The translations under genes were made by a program, and so were the position numbers. Of a DNA stretch of 50,953 nucleotides, positions 9,036 through 19,075 are shown piece by piece; position 1 is the first letter of the stretch; each line of letters begins with the position of its first letter. The notes under the pieces are model-generated. The model saw only the letters and a program-made list of their open reading frames with translations. It was not told the DNA's origin and searched no databases. The DNA is from Acidimicrobiia bacterium (GTDB lineage: Bacteria; Actinomycetota; Acidimicrobiia; IMCC26256; JAMXLJ01), in the NCBI GenBank assembly GCA_035651955.1, contig DASRES010000050.1, forward strand, positions 1-50,953. Direction: 5' to 3'.

Positions 9036-10097
9036 ATGTTCGTCGAGGTCGTGCGCCTGTTCATGGTCGTGCTGTTCACCGCGGCCGGCTACTGGCTCGG
9101 TCGCGACACCGGCAGCACGGCGGCGACGGCGTCGGGCATCGCCGCGATGCTCGGCTGCCTCGTCGGGTACGTCATGGGCGGGCTGTTCGGCCGGTTGCTC
9201 GAGCGCGCGGTCGGCGTCGTGGAGCGCCGCGTCGAGCGCCTCCCGGCCGCGCAGGTCATCGCGGGGTTCGTGGGCGCGTGCATCGGTGGTCTCGCGGGCG
9301 CCATCCTCGCGGCACCGATCGTGCTCGTCGCGCCGCCCCAGCTCTCGCTGCCGTCGGGCGGGATCCTCGTGTGGACGGGCGGCTACCTCGGGTTCCGCAT
9401 CGCGGCCGGCAAGAGCACCGAGCTCTTCCACCTCGTCGGCCTGTCGACCCGCCCGCTCGTGCGCGCGCACCCGTTCGACGGCGAGGACGGGTTTCTCGTG
9501 GACACCTCTGCGGTGATGGACGGGAAGCTGCTCCCGCTCGTCACCGCGGGTCTCTTCCGCGACGACCTGATGGTGCCGCGCTTCGTGCTCGACGAGCTCC
9601 AGGGTCTCGCCGACGCCCCCGACGTGAAGCGTGCGCGTCGCGCGCAGCGCGGGCTCGAGATGCTCGACGTCGTACGCCGCGACTCTCCGCTGCGCGTGTA
9701 CGTGCTCGACGACGAGGTCCCGGAGATCGCGGCCGTCGACGCGAAGCTCGTCGCGCTCGCGAAGCGCCTGCAGCTCCGGCTGCTCACGACCGACACGAAC
9801 CTCGTGCGCGTCGCCGAGGTGCAAGGCGTGCCGACGTGCAACCTGCGCCAGCTCGCAACCGACCTCGGCCCCGAGGTGACGGCCGGCGAGGTGCTCGAGG
9901 TCGACCTGACGAAGCCGGGCCGCGAGCCCGGTCAGGGCGTCGGGTTCCTCGACGACGGCTCGATGGTCGTCGTCAACGGCGGCGCGGACCTCGTCGGCGC
10001 GGGCCGCGTGCCGTTGGTCGCGACGTCCGTCGTCCCCACGTCGGTCGGTCGCATCGTGTTCGCGCGCCCGGCCGAGGACGACGCCGAAGGCGGGTAA
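9036..10097 (+). CDS. PIN/TRAM-domain integral membrane protein (YacL-like)
   Basis: 353 residues from ATG 9036 with GGGAGGA 7 bases upstream. The N-terminus has about four hydrophobic segments (about residues 1-20, 30-53, 75-105 and 108-125). A PIN ribonuclease-like domain follows, starting FLVDTSAVMDGKLL, with further acidic residues in PRFVLDELQ, AVDAKLVALAKRLQLRLLTTDTNL. A C-terminal TRAM RNA-binding domain includes LTKPGREPGQGVGFLDDGSMVVVNGG. It is a membrane-tethered putative RNase; its RNA target is unknown. It sits between carD and ispD, the same relative place as yacL before ispD in Bacillus. Confidence 0.92.
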   Translation: MFVEVVRLFMVVLFTAAGYWLGRDTGSTAATASGIAAMLGCLVGYVMGGLFGRLLERAVGVVERRVERLPAAQVIAGFVGACIGGLAGAILAAPIVLVAPPQLSLPSGGILVWTGGYLGFRIAAGKSTELFHLVGLSTRPLVRAHPFDGEDGFLVDTSAVMDGKLLPLVTAGLFRDDLMVPRFVLDELQGLADAPDVKRARRAQRGLEMLDVVRRDSPLRVYVLDDEVPEIAAVDAKLVALAKRLQLRLLTTDTNLVRVAEVQGVPTCNLRQLATDLGPEVTAGEVLEVDLTKPGREPGQGVGFLDDGSMVVVNGGADLVGAGRVPLVATSVVPTSVGRIVFARPAEDDAEGG

Positions 10098-10108
10098 TAC
10101 TGGCCGGC

Positions 10109-10753
10109 GTGCCGGTGTGGGCGATCGTCGTCGCGGCAGGTCGCGGCGACCGGTTCGGCGGCGCCAAGCAGTTCGTGACGCTGGGCGGCGCGCGCGTGGT
10201 CGATCGCTCCGTCGCGGTCGCGCGCCGCGCGTGTGACGCGGTCGTCGTCGTGTTGCCACCAGGCGAGCACTGGACCGGTGAATCCGTGACCGCGGTCGTC
10301 GAAGGCGGCGCGACGCGCTCGGAGTCGGTGCGGGCGGGCCTGGCCGCCGTACCGGACGACGTCGACGTGGTCGTCGTGCACGACGCGGCGCGGCCGCTCG
10401 CGTCGCGCGAGCTGTTCGACGCGGTCGTCGGCGCGGTGCGCGCCGGCGCGGACGCCGCCGTGCCCGGCGTCGCGGTCGCGGACACCGTCAAGCGCGTCGA
10501 CGGTGCGCAGGTCGTCGAGACGGTCACGCGTGACGACCTCGTCGTCGTGCAGACGCCGCAGGCGTTCCGCGCGGGTGCCTTGCGTGACGCGCACGCGCGG
10601 TCCCACGACGCGACGGACGACGCTGCACTCGTCGAGCGGGCCGGCGGCCGTGTGGTCGTCGTGCCGGGCGGCCGTCACAACCTGAAGATCACGGATCCGG
10701 ACGACGTCCGCATCGCGACCGCTCTGCTGCACGACGAGGCGCGGAGACCGTGA
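10109..10753 (+). CDS. ispD: 2-C-methyl-D-erythritol 4-phosphate cytidylyltransferase IspD
   Basis: 214 residues. It converts MEP and CTP to CDP-ME, the third step of the non-mevalonate isoprenoid pathway. Visible motifs are the nucleotide-binding AIVVAAGRGDRFGGAKQF, the VVHDAARPL active-site loop, ATRSESVRAGL, VQTPQAFRAGAL, DDAALVERAG and LKITDPDDVRIA. The start was set at GTG 10109 because the family N-terminus begins right there. The stop codon of the preceding gene contributes to a TAATAC -10-like box 8 bases upstream, so leaderless initiation is plausible. The 3' end overlaps ispF by 4 bases (GTGA), giving translational coupling. Confidence 0.95.
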   Translation: MPVWAIVVAAGRGDRFGGAKQFVTLGGARVVDRSVAVARRACDAVVVVLPPGEHWTGESVTAVVEGGATRSESVRAGLAAVPDDVDVVVVHDAARPLASRELFDAVVGAVRAGADAAVPGVAVADTVKRVDGAQVVETVTRDDLVVVQTPQAFRAGALRDAHARSHDATDDAALVERAGGRVVVVPGGRHNLKITDPDDVRIATALLHDEARRP

Positions 10754-11250
10754 GCGGGCGCGTCGGGATGGGCTTCGACGTGCATCCGTTCTCGTCCGAC
10801 GGGGCGCGGCCGCTCGTGCTCGGGGGCGTGACGATCGACGGCGCCGGGCTCGACGGCCATTCCGATGCCGATGTCGTCGCGCACGCCGTGGCGGACGCCG
10901 TCCTCGGCGCCGCCGCGCTGCCGGACCTCGGCACGCTGTTCCCGGCCTCGGACGAGCAGTATCGGGGCGCGTCGTCGATCGAGTTGCTCACAGAGGTCGC
11001 GGGGCGCGTCGCGCAGCGTCGGCTCTGGGTCGTCAACGTCGACGTCGTCGTCGCGGCGGAGCAGCCGAGGCTCGCACCGCACGTCGAGCAGATGGGCGAG
11101 AACCTGGTCGCCGCGCTCGCCGCCGCGCGTGAACCGATGGGCGAGGCGCTGCGCGTCTCGGTGAAGGCGAAGCGGGCCGAGGGCCTGGGCGCGATCGGCC
11201 GCGCGGAGGGCATCGCCGCGTGGGCGGTCGCGCTCCTCGAACGCGGCTGA
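10750..11250 (+). CDS. ispF: 2-C-methyl-D-erythritol 2,4-cyclodiphosphate synthase IspF
   Basis: 166 residues starting with the GTG of the GTGA overlap with ispD. It cyclises CDP-ME-2P to MEcPP with release of CMP. Zinc and active-site motifs are present: GMGFDVHPF (Asp and His zinc ligands), GHSDADVVAHAVADAVLGAAALPDLGTLFP, and the C-terminal KAKRAEGLGAIGRAEGIAAWAVALL. Size is normal for a homotrimeric IspF. Operon partner ispD catalyses a preceding step; the intervening kinase ispE is not in the window. Confidence 0.97.
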   Translation: MSGRVGMGFDVHPFSSDGARPLVLGGVTIDGAGLDGHSDADVVAHAVADAVLGAAALPDLGTLFPASDEQYRGASSIELLTEVAGRVAQRRLWVVNVDVVVAAEQPRLAPHVEQMGENLVAALAAAREPMGEALRVSVKAKRAEGLGAIGRAEGIAAWAVALLERG

Positions 11251-11293
11251 ACGGATCCCGTCCGGTCCCGCGGGACCGCTCGATCGCGTCCGT

Positions 11294-11332
11294 GCGTCGC
11301 TCGTTGTCGCATGGCGACGTTCAGCGACGCAG
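11294..11332. repeat. Dispersed palindromic repeat, copy A
   Basis: Outer arms TGCGTCGCT (11294-11302) and AGCGACGCA (11324-11332) are perfect 9-bp complements. Inside is a second short stem GTCGC/GCGAC (11307-11311, 11315-11319) with an ATG loop. Two further copies with the same two-stem design lie at 26911 and 40057. This one is between ispF and cysS. Confidence 0.65.
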
Positions 11333-11364
11333 AAAGTGCGCCGGGTGCCGCCGCAGGCCGGCGG

Positions 11365-11370
11365 TAGCCT
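11365..11370 (+). promoter_or_regulatory. -10 box of probable leaderless promoter for cysS
   Basis: TAGCCT ends 6 bases before ATG 11377 and no Shine-Dalgarno is visible. This supports ATG 11377 over the in-frame GTG at 11374 as the start. Confidence 0.5.
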
Positions 11371-11376
11371 CGGGTG

Positions 11377-12734
<1,358 letters not shown>

Positions 12735-12750
<16 letters not shown>

Positions 12751-13541
12751 ACCGGCGCCGGCGACCGCGCGATCGCGCGACCGGCGGGGAGCAGGTCGAG
12801 GGCCGGCGATCGGTGCGCGAGCTCTTGCGCGCCGGTCGTCGCCGGACGCGCCAGGTGTGGATGGCCGACGACAACGCGCCCGCCGCGGTGCTCGACGAGA
12901 TCGTCGACCTCGCAGCGGAGCGGGGCGTTCCCGTCCGGCACGTCCCCGCCGCGCGTCTGGAATCAGCCGCACGCACGGACGCGCCGCAAGGCGTGCTGGC
13001 GTTCGCGGATCCGCTCCCCGAGGCCGACGTCGACGCCTTGTTGCACGATCCGCATGCGTTCCTGGTCGTGCTCGACGGCGTCACCGATCCGCACAACGTC
13101 GGATCGATCCTCCGGAGCGCGGAAGGCGCGGGAGCAACCGGCGCGGTGCTGCCGCGACACCGCGCGGCGGGGCTCGGACCGACGGTCGCGAAGGCCTCCG
13201 CGGGCGCGATCGAGCACGTGCCCGTCGCGAGGGTCGGCGGCATCCCGGCGACGCTCGAGCGCGCGTCGCGTGCGGGCGTGTGGACCGTCGGTCTCGACGG
13301 CGACGCGGTCGACGACCTGTTCGCGCTCGATCTCGCCGACCGCCCGATCGCGCTCGTGCTCGGGTCGGAGGGACGCGGGCTGTCGCGGCTCGCGGCCGCG
13401 CGCTGCGACGTGCTCGTGCGCATCCCGATGCACGGCGCAGTCGAGTCGCTCAACGTCAGCGTCGCCGCCGCCCTCGCCTGCTACGAGGTGGCGCGCAAAC
13501 GGGGTGCGGAGCCGGAGGTCGGATTCGAACCGACGACCTGA
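12735..13541 (+). CDS. rlmB: 23S rRNA (guanosine-2'-O-)-methyltransferase RlmB-like (SpoU family)
   Basis: 268 residues from GTG 12735, within the end of cysS. An N-terminal L30e-like RNA-binding substrate domain starts EQVEGRRSVRELLRAGRR. A SpoU knotted methyltransferase domain follows with the three motifs LDGVTDPHNVGSILRSAEGAGATGAV (motif 1), IALVLGSEGRGLSRLAAARCDVLVRIPMHGAVESLNVSVAAALACYEVAR (motifs 2 and 3). It would 2'-O-methylate a guanosine in 23S rRNA (G2251 type). The stop codon lies inside the tRNA-Thr gene of the opposite strand, so the last 10 or so residues (EPEVGFEPTT) are encoded by antisense tRNA sequence. The downstream position after cysS matches the Bacillus yac order. Confidence 0.88.
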
Positions 13542-13583
13542 CGCTTACAAGGCGCCTGCTCTGACCAGCTGAGCTACTCCGGC
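13510..13583 (-). tRNA. tRNA-Thr (UGU anticodon)
   Basis: On the minus strand the acceptor arms GCCGGAG and CTCCGGC pair perfectly. D-arm sequence AGCTCAGCTGGTCAGAGC, anticodon loop CTTGTAA (anticodon TGT, reading ACA), and T-arm GTCGGTTCGAATCCGAC complete the cloverleaf. The discriminator base is U and CCA is not encoded. A TAGCCT box about 12 bases upstream of the 5' end may be the promoter -10. The 3' half overlaps the end of rlmB on the other strand by 32 bp. Confidence 0.96.
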
Positions 13584-13700
13584 GAGCGCACGCGCAGGCT
13601 AGCCACGATCGTCGAGCTCGCACGGCGGCACGCGCGCCGCGGCGGCGTCGACCTCGAAATGCTTGATTCGCGCGCGGTGGGCGGCCAGGATCGACGCCCG

Positions 13701-13952
13701 ATGCCGCTCTCCGACCGCGATCGCGCGATCCTCGATCTCGAACGCACCTGGTGGCGGTCGTCGGCGTCGAAGGAGTCGCAGATCCGCGACCGGCTGCGTC
13801 TCTCACCGGCGCGCTACTACCGGTTGCTCGCGTCGCTGGCCGACGAGGACTCCGCTCTTGCGTACGACCCGCTCACCGTCAAGCGTCTGCGTCGCCGTCG
13901 CGCCGCGCGCCAAGCTGCACGCGTGCACGGACGCCAGGAGCGGAAGACATGA
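13701..13952 (+). CDS. DUF3263 family protein
   Basis: 83 residues from ATG 13701. The sequence PLSDRDRAILDLERTWWRSSASKESQIRDRLRLSPARYYRLLASL is the DUF3263 signature: a helix-turn-helix-like segment in which the WW motif and SPxRYYxxL are conserved. A basic tail (RLRRRRAARQAARVHGRQERK) follows. It is probably DNA binding, with unknown role. It overlaps the next gene by 4 bases (ATGA). The pair DUF3263 plus LytR_C protein matches M. tuberculosis Rv0430-Rv0431, as I recall it, so the two likely act together. Confidence 0.88.
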   Translation: MPLSDRDRAILDLERTWWRSSASKESQIRDRLRLSPARYYRLLASLADEDSALAYDPLTVKRLRRRRAARQAARVHGRQERKT

Positions 13953-14554
13953 GTGAATCCGGCGGCACGTTCCTTCCCGGTGGCGAGCAGGGGCCGCGGC
14001 GGCCGCGCAACTCGGGCGGCGGCACGCCGTCGCACGGCATCGGCGTGCACACGACGCGCGCGGCGCGTGGCGCGGGTCTGATCGCGCTCGCGGTGATCCT
14101 CGGCATCGTCCTGCTCCAGGTCGTCGACAAGGGCAACACCGGCCCGATCGGTGACCGCAGCGCCGCGAAGCACGCGGTCACGACGACGACCACGACCGGC
14201 GCCGCGACGTCGTCGACGACCGCGACCACGGCGCCGCCCGCGTCGACCACGACGGGCGCCGCCGCGACGCGGCCACCGAGCCAGGTCGTCGTCGACGTGC
14301 TCAACGGCTCGGGCACCGCGGGCGTCGCCGGTCAGCTCACGACGCAGCTCAAGGGCAAGGGCTACCAGACGATCACACCGGGCGACACGACCCATCGGAC
14401 CGGATCGGTCGTGTACTACCGCTCCGGGTTCGAGCGCGAGGCGACCGCGCTGGCCACGCTCGTGCCGAACAACCCGAAGGTCGCGGCGATGCCGTCGCCG
14501 GCGCCGCAGAACGCCGACTCGAGCGCGAACGTCGTCGTCGTCATCGGCGCCTGA
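13949..14554 (+). CDS. LytR C-terminal domain membrane protein (VirR/Rv0431-like)
   Basis: 201 residues. A cytoplasmic N-terminal segment (1-45) is followed by one TM helix (about 46-66, GLIALAVILGIVLLQVV). A long Thr/Ala/Ser-rich extracytoplasmic linker (about 80-110) leads to a LytR_C domain (VVVDVLNGSGTAGVAGQLTTQLKGKGYQTITPGD to the C-terminus). In M. tuberculosis the homologue VirR links membrane and cell wall and affects vesicle release. Start ATG 13949 overlaps the DUF3263 stop and has CAGGAGCGG upstream. Followed 7 bp later by otsB. Confidence 0.88.
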   Translation: MSESGGTFLPGGEQGPRRPRNSGGGTPSHGIGVHTTRAARGAGLIALAVILGIVLLQVVDKGNTGPIGDRSAAKHAVTTTTTTGAATSSTTATTAPPASTTTGAAATRPPSQVVVDVLNGSGTAGVAGQLTTQLKGKGYQTITPGDTTHRTGSVVYYRSGFEREATALATLVPNNPKVAAMPSPAPQNADSSANVVVVIGA

Positions 14555-14561
14555 TCCCGGC

Positions 14562-15344
14562 GTGAACCTGGTCGCGACGCTCGCGGACGGTGATGCCGCG
14601 CGCCTCGCCGTCCTGTCCGACTTCGACGGGTCGCTGTCGCAGATCGTCGACGAGCCCGACGACGCGGTCGCGCTGCCCGCCGCCCGCGACGCGCTCGCCG
14701 CCGTCGCGCGCCGTGCCGGTCTCGTCGCCGTCGTGAGCGGCCGGCCGGTCGCGTTCCTGCGTGAGCAGCTCCCGATCGATGGTCTGCGCTACGTCGGGCA
14801 GTACGGCCTCGAGTGGACCGACGACAACGGCGCGATCACGTACGACGACCGCGCCGAGCCCTACCTCGACGCCGTAGCCCGAGTCGCCGATGAGGCCGAC
14901 GCGCGCTTCCCGTCCGCGTGGATCGAGCGCAAAGGTCGTCTCGCGGTCACGCTGCACTGGAGGATGCATCCCGAGCTCGGCGACGACGTGACGCGCTGGG
15001 CCGACGACGCCGCCGCGCGCCACGGCCTGGCGGTGTACCCGACCCGGATGGCGCGCGAGCTGAGACCGCCAGTACCCGTCGACAAGGGCACTGCGGTCGG
15101 CGCGCTGCTGGACGCGCACCCTGCGATCGACCGGGCGTGCTTCGCCGGTGACGACCACGGCGATCTCGCCGCGTTCCAGGCCCTCCGTGACCACCGCGCT
15201 GCGGGGCGGTTGCGGGACGCCGTGCGCATCGCGGTCCGTTCCGACGAAGCGCCGCCGGACCTGCTCGCACGGGCGGACGTCGCCGTCGACGGACCGGCCG
15301 GTCTCGCCGCGCTGCTCGACGAGCTCGCGCGCTCGCTCAGTTGA
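14562..15344 (+). CDS. otsB: Trehalose-6-phosphate phosphatase OtsB
   Basis: 260 residues from GTG 14562. HAD-superfamily IIB: motif I is LSDFDGSLSQI (DFDGS rather than the usual DxDGT), motif II is VVSGRPV, GQYGLEW is the typical trehalose-phosphatase strand, PVDKGTAV holds the motif III lysine, and CFAGDDHGDLAAF is motif IV. It removes phosphate from trehalose 6-phosphate. The convergent otsA overlaps its 3' end by 8 bases, so synthase and phosphatase are physically paired but transcribed from opposite strands. Confidence 0.92.
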   Translation: MNLVATLADGDAARLAVLSDFDGSLSQIVDEPDDAVALPAARDALAAVARRAGLVAVVSGRPVAFLREQLPIDGLRYVGQYGLEWTDDNGAITYDDRAEPYLDAVARVADEADARFPSAWIERKGRLAVTLHWRMHPELGDDVTRWADDAAARHGLAVYPTRMARELRPPVPVDKGTAVGALLDAHPAIDRACFAGDDHGDLAAFQALRDHRAAGRLRDAVRIAVRSDEAPPDLLARADVAVDGPAGLAALLDELARSLS

Positions 15345-16713
15345 CGCGGTCGGGCTCGACCCCGCACGCGCGCAGCTGATCCACGAGCCAGTCGTGCGGA
15401 GTGCGCGCCGACGCACGCTCGCACAGCGTCTTGGCGCGCGCCCGCCGCTCGACGGCGTCCATGTCGAGCGCGGTGTGCAAGGCGGCCGCGGTCTGCTCGA
15501 GGTCGTACGGGTGCACGCGCACGGCCGCGTCACCGAGCTCCTCGTACGCACCCGCCTCTCGCGACAGGCACAGGACGCCGTCGCGGCGGTTGAGGATGGG
15601 ACCTTCCTTCGCGACGAGGTTGAGCCCGTCCTTGATCGGGTTGACGAGCAGCACGTCCGAGCGCTGGAGACCGGCCACGCTGCGCGGGAAGTCGTCGCGG
15701 CTGTTCACCACGACGGGTGTCCAGTCCCGACGCGCCCACCGCTCGTTCACGCGCGCGGCCGCCTGCTCGACCTCCTGCGCGTACGCGAGGTACTCGGCGA
15801 GCCCCTCGCGTGACGGGTACAGGTAGGCCACGAACACGACTCGCTCGTGCCATTCGGCGTGCGTCTCGAGGAACCGGTCGTACGCGAGGAACCCACGCAC
15901 GATGTTCTTCGAGAGCTCCATCCGGTCGGTGCGCAGCACGACGCGCCGGTCGCCGACGAGCTCGTCGAGCGCGTCGCGTGCCGCGGCCGTCTCGTCGGAC
16001 TCGGCGACCTCGGCGAGCGCCTCGCGGTCCGGACCGAACGACGCCGCGAACGCGGGCGCGTCGATGCCCAGGAGCTCCGTCACCGTCGAGCGGTACTGGG
16101 CGACCCAGCGAGCGGTGTGGAAGCCGGCGGGCCCGCCCGCCATCGACGCGCAGATCTCGTCCGCGACGTCGTCGGGCAGCACGCGCATCATGCTCGGACC
16201 GCTGAACGGCGTGTGCGTGAAGTGCCCGACGTGGAGGTCCGGGCGCACCCGGCGGATCATCCCGGGCGTCAGCGCGAGCTGGTAGTCCTGCACGAGGACG
16301 ACCTCACCGTCCCCGGCGCGTGCCGTCACCGCGTCGGCGAACACCTGGTTCACGGTTCGGTACGCCTCCCAGGCCTCCCGGAAGCGGTGGTCGAAGCGCG
16401 GTCGCCGCGGCAGGTCGAAGAGCACGTGGTGGAGGAACCACAGGACGCCGTTCGACACGACGTCGTAGTGCATGCGGTGCAGCGCGGGGTCGATGTCGAG
16501 GAGCGTCAGGTCGATGTCGTCGTCGCGCGCCGCGCCGGCGTGCACGGCGGCGCGGTCGTCGTCGGTCATCGCGGCCGCGACCCAGACGTGACCTTGGCGC
16601 GCGAGCAGCGGCGTCAACGCGCTCACGACGCCCCCCGCGCCGCGACGCGTCTCGAACGTGCCGTCGTCGCGCCGCGCGAACGAGTACGGACCCCGGTGCG
16701 AGACGACGATCAT
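15337..16713 (-). CDS. otsA: Trehalose-6-phosphate synthase OtsA (GT20, actinobacterial subtype)
   Basis: 458 residues from ATG 16713. GT20 fold: IVVSHRGPYSF at the N-terminus and RGAGGVVSAL as the glycine loop. VLVQDYQLALTPGMIRRVRPDL, FTHTPFSGPSMM, AGFHTARWVAQY and RTDRMELSKNIVRGF (in place of the canonical RLDYSKGI) complete the core, with the nucleotide-sugar region LVNPIKDGLNLVAKEGP. It joins a glucosyl donor to glucose 6-phosphate. Streptomyces OtsA is reported to prefer GDP-glucose; whether this enzyme does is unknown. It lies 25 bp downstream of the treT-like gene on the same strand. Longer N-terminal extensions have no family similarity. Confidence 0.9.
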   Translation of the reverse strand: MIVVSHRGPYSFARRDDGTFETRRGAGGVVSALTPLLARQGHVWVAAAMTDDDRAAVHAGAARDDDIDLTLLDIDPALHRMHYDVVSNGVLWFLHHVLFDLPRRPRFDHRFREAWEAYRTVNQVFADAVTARAGDGEVVLVQDYQLALTPGMIRRVRPDLHVGHFTHTPFSGPSMMRVLPDDVADEICASMAGGPAGFHTARWVAQYRSTVTELLGIDAPAFAASFGPDREALAEVAESDETAAARDALDELVGDRRVVLRTDRMELSKNIVRGFLAYDRFLETHAEWHERVVFVAYLYPSREGLAEYLAYAQEVEQAAARVNERWARRDWTPVVVNSRDDFPRSVAGLQRSDVLLVNPIKDGLNLVAKEGPILNRRDGVLCLSREAGAYEELGDAAVRVHPYDLEQTAAALHTALDMDAVERRARAKTLCERASARTPHDWLVDQLRACGVEPDRVN

Positions 16714-16738
16714 GCGCGGGCGCCGGTACGGGGGCCGT

Positions 16739-17989
16739 TCACGACCCGAGGTCCACGAACAGCCGGAGCCAGTCCTCGAGCTCGCGTGTCGACAGGAAGT
16801 TCGCACGCACGTGCTCGCGCCCGCTCTCGCCCATCGTGTCCGCAGTTGCCGGATCGGCGAGGAGCTCGATCGTGCGGCGCGCGCACTCGTCGACCGAGTC
16901 CACGAGGTAGCCGTCGACGCCGTCGCGCACCTGCAGCACGATCCCGCCCGCGCGGCCGCCGATCACCGGCCGGCCCTTCCAGAGGCCTTCGCTGACGGTG
17001 AGCCCGAAGCCTTCGCGCAACGACTTCTGCAGGACCACGTCGGCGGCGCGTTGGAACGCGTTGATCTGCACGTTGCCCACCTGCTGGATGTTCGACAGCA
17101 GGTGGATGTCGCGGTCGCCGCCGCGCGCGTCCTCGGTCTGCTCCCACACGCGGAAGCCCTCGGGATCGTCGGTCGCCATCGAACCCGCGAGGACGAGCTG
17201 CGCGTCCGGCACCTTCTCGCGTACGACGCGGAACGCCTCGATCACGCCGACCGGGTCCTTCCACGGGTCGAATCGGCTCACCTGGCAGACGAACGGACGT
17301 CGCGTATCGACGCCGTACTGCTTGCAGATCTCGGTGACGAACGGGGTCGGCAGGTCGAGGTTCTTGACCGACAGCGGATCGATGCACGGCGGTGCCTGCA
17401 CGATGCGGTCCATCTCGAGCGACGTCGGCACGAACTCCGGCATCGTCCACACCGACGCGTCGTACCGTTCCACGTGCGGACGGAAGAACTCCCACACCGC
17501 GTCGTTCGCGTCCGTGAGGTCGATGTGGCAGCGCCAGATCCAGCGCGTGTCGGGCCGGTCGATCGCGGTCCCGTGCAGGAAGCTCAGCATCGCCGCCGGT
17601 TGCGGGTCGTGCACGACGATGAAGTCGTACTCGCCCTCGAGCAGCAGCGCGTTGTCGAGCACCTTCTCGAGGTAGGTGCGGGCCATCTCCGGCGTCCACT
17701 CGACGTCCGAGCCCTGCAGCGCGTTGTGCACCTGCTTCGTGACACCGAAGAAGTCGTCGCTGCCGTGCATCACCTGCCACTCGGCCTCGAGCCCGGCGCT
17801 CCGCAGCAACGGGACGTGCGTGGCGAGCAGCTCGGCGACGCCACCGCCGTACGCCGTCGCGTTGAGATGCAGCACGCGTGCACCCCGCAGCGGCTCGGCG
17901 AGCGCACGGATCCGTTCGATCGTGTCGCTTCCGGCGATCTCGACATAGTCGTCGAGGTCCTTCTCGAGCAGCGGGACGCGTTCGAGCAC
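16739..17989 (-). CDS. treT: Trehalose synthase/glycosyltransferase of the TreT type (GT4)
   Basis: 416 residues from GTG 17989 (GGAAAG nearby upstream). GT-B fold of family GT4: LHLNATAYGGGVAELLATHVPLLRSAG at the N-terminus, FIVVHDPQPAAML, RWIWRCHIDLTDAN, then the donor-binding half FVCQVSRFDPWKDPVGVIEAF and the E-x7-E type region SLREGFGLTVSEGLWKGRPVIGG. This matches TreT-type trehalose glycosyltransferring synthases, which make trehalose from glucose and NDP-glucose, or run in reverse. It is divergent from glycerate kinase with only 48 bp between. A TTG at 18025 is an alternative start. Longer minus-strand frames reaching 19360 are shadows of glycerate kinase. Confidence 0.85.
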   Translation of the reverse strand: MLERVPLLEKDLDDYVEIAGSDTIERIRALAEPLRGARVLHLNATAYGGGVAELLATHVPLLRSAGLEAEWQVMHGSDDFFGVTKQVHNALQGSDVEWTPEMARTYLEKVLDNALLLEGEYDFIVVHDPQPAAMLSFLHGTAIDRPDTRWIWRCHIDLTDANDAVWEFFRPHVERYDASVWTMPEFVPTSLEMDRIVQAPPCIDPLSVKNLDLPTPFVTEICKQYGVDTRRPFVCQVSRFDPWKDPVGVIEAFRVVREKVPDAQLVLAGSMATDDPEGFRVWEQTEDARGGDRDIHLLSNIQQVGNVQINAFQRAADVVLQKSLREGFGLTVSEGLWKGRPVIGGRAGGIVLQVRDGVDGYLVDSVDECARRTIELLADPATADTMGESGREHVRANFLSTRELEDWLRLFVDLGS

Positions 17990-18037
17990 GGGCGCGCTTT
18001 CCGGTTGGGGCGGGAACGCGGTCAATCTATCGGGATC

Positions 18038-19075
18038 ATGAGCGTCGCCCTTGCCTGTCCCGACAAGTTCCGCGGGACCCTCACCGCGTCCGAGGCGGCC
18101 GATCGGATCGCGGCGGGTCTCCGGACGGCCGGCTTCGACGAGGTGCGCGCGCTGCCGCTCGCCGACGGCGGCGAGGGCACGCTCGACACGTTGCTCGCCG
18201 CCCGCGGTGGCTCGCGTCGCCCGGCCCGGGTCACGGGACCGCTCGGCGAGCCCGTCGACGCGGAGTGGGGCCTCCTCCCCGACGGCACCGCGGTCGTGGA
18301 GATGGCGAACGCGAGCGGGCTCGCGCGCGTCGACGGTCGCAACGACCCGTTGCGCGCGACGACACGCGGCACCGGCGAGCTCGTCGCGGCCGCGGCGCGC
18401 GCTGGCGCGCGCCGGATCATCGTCGGTGTCGGTGGCAGCGCGACGACCGACGGTGGGCTCGGCGCGGTCGACGCGCTCGGATGGTCGCTCGCGGGACTCG
18501 ACGTCGTCGTCGCGTGCGACGTGCACACGCGCTTCGTCGACGCGGCGCGTGTGTTCGGCCCGCAGAAGGGGGCGACCGACGCGCAGGTCGCGCTCTTGAC
18601 GCGCCGGTTGCAGAGCGTCGCGCAGCAGTACCTCGACCGGACGGCATTCGACGTGCACGGTGTCGAGGGTGGCGGTGCAGCAGGCGGGCTGGCCGGTGGC
18701 CTCGCCGCGATCGGTGCCCGTCTCGAACCCGGCTTCGACGTCGTCGCGCGCGTCGCGGGCTTCGAGGACGCGGTTGCGGACGCCGACGCCGTCGTCACCG
18801 GGGAGGGAAAGCTCGACCCGACGAGCTTCGACGGCAAGGTCGTCGGCGGCGTGCTCGAGTGGGCGGGCGAGCTCGGCGTCGAGCACCGCGCGGTGATCGC
18901 CGGTCAGGTGACGCCCGAGGCGCGTGACGAGGCGTCCGTCCTCGGCGACGTGCAGGTGCTCGCGCTCACCGACCGCGTCTGGCAGGCGGGCGAGGCGTTC
19001 CAGCGCGCCGGCACGCTCGTCGAGGAGGCCGCGATCGAGGCCGGCAAGGACGCGCTGACGAAGATGCGGCACTGA
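18038..19075 (+). CDS. glxK: Glycerate kinase (GlxK/GarK type)
   Basis: 345 residues from ATG 18038. Family motifs: ACPDKFRGTLTASEAADRIAAGLR, LPLADGGEGTLDTLLAA, VEMANASGL, RATTRGTGELV, IIVGVGGSATTDGG, VACDVHTRFVDAARVFGPQKGAT, GAAGGLAGGLAAIGARLEPGFD and VVTGEGKLDPTSFDGKVV. This is the class II glycerate 2-kinase family, phosphorylating D-glycerate to 2-phosphoglycerate. Its neighbours make glucosylglycerate and trehalose, so it may recover glycerate released when glucosylglycerate is hydrolysed (inference). The final codons and stop are the left arm of a perfect 17-bp inverted repeat. Confidence 0.94.
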   Translation: MSVALACPDKFRGTLTASEAADRIAAGLRTAGFDEVRALPLADGGEGTLDTLLAARGGSRRPARVTGPLGEPVDAEWGLLPDGTAVVEMANASGLARVDGRNDPLRATTRGTGELVAAAARAGARRIIVGVGGSATTDGGLGAVDALGWSLAGLDVVVACDVHTRFVDAARVFGPQKGATDAQVALLTRRLQSVAQQYLDRTAFDVHGVEGGGAAGGLAGGLAAIGARLEPGFDVVARVAGFEDAVADADAVVTGEGKLDPTSFDGKVVGGVLEWAGELGVEHRAVIAGQVTPEARDEASVLGDVQVLALTDRVWQAGEAFQRAGTLVEEAAIEAGKDALTKMRH

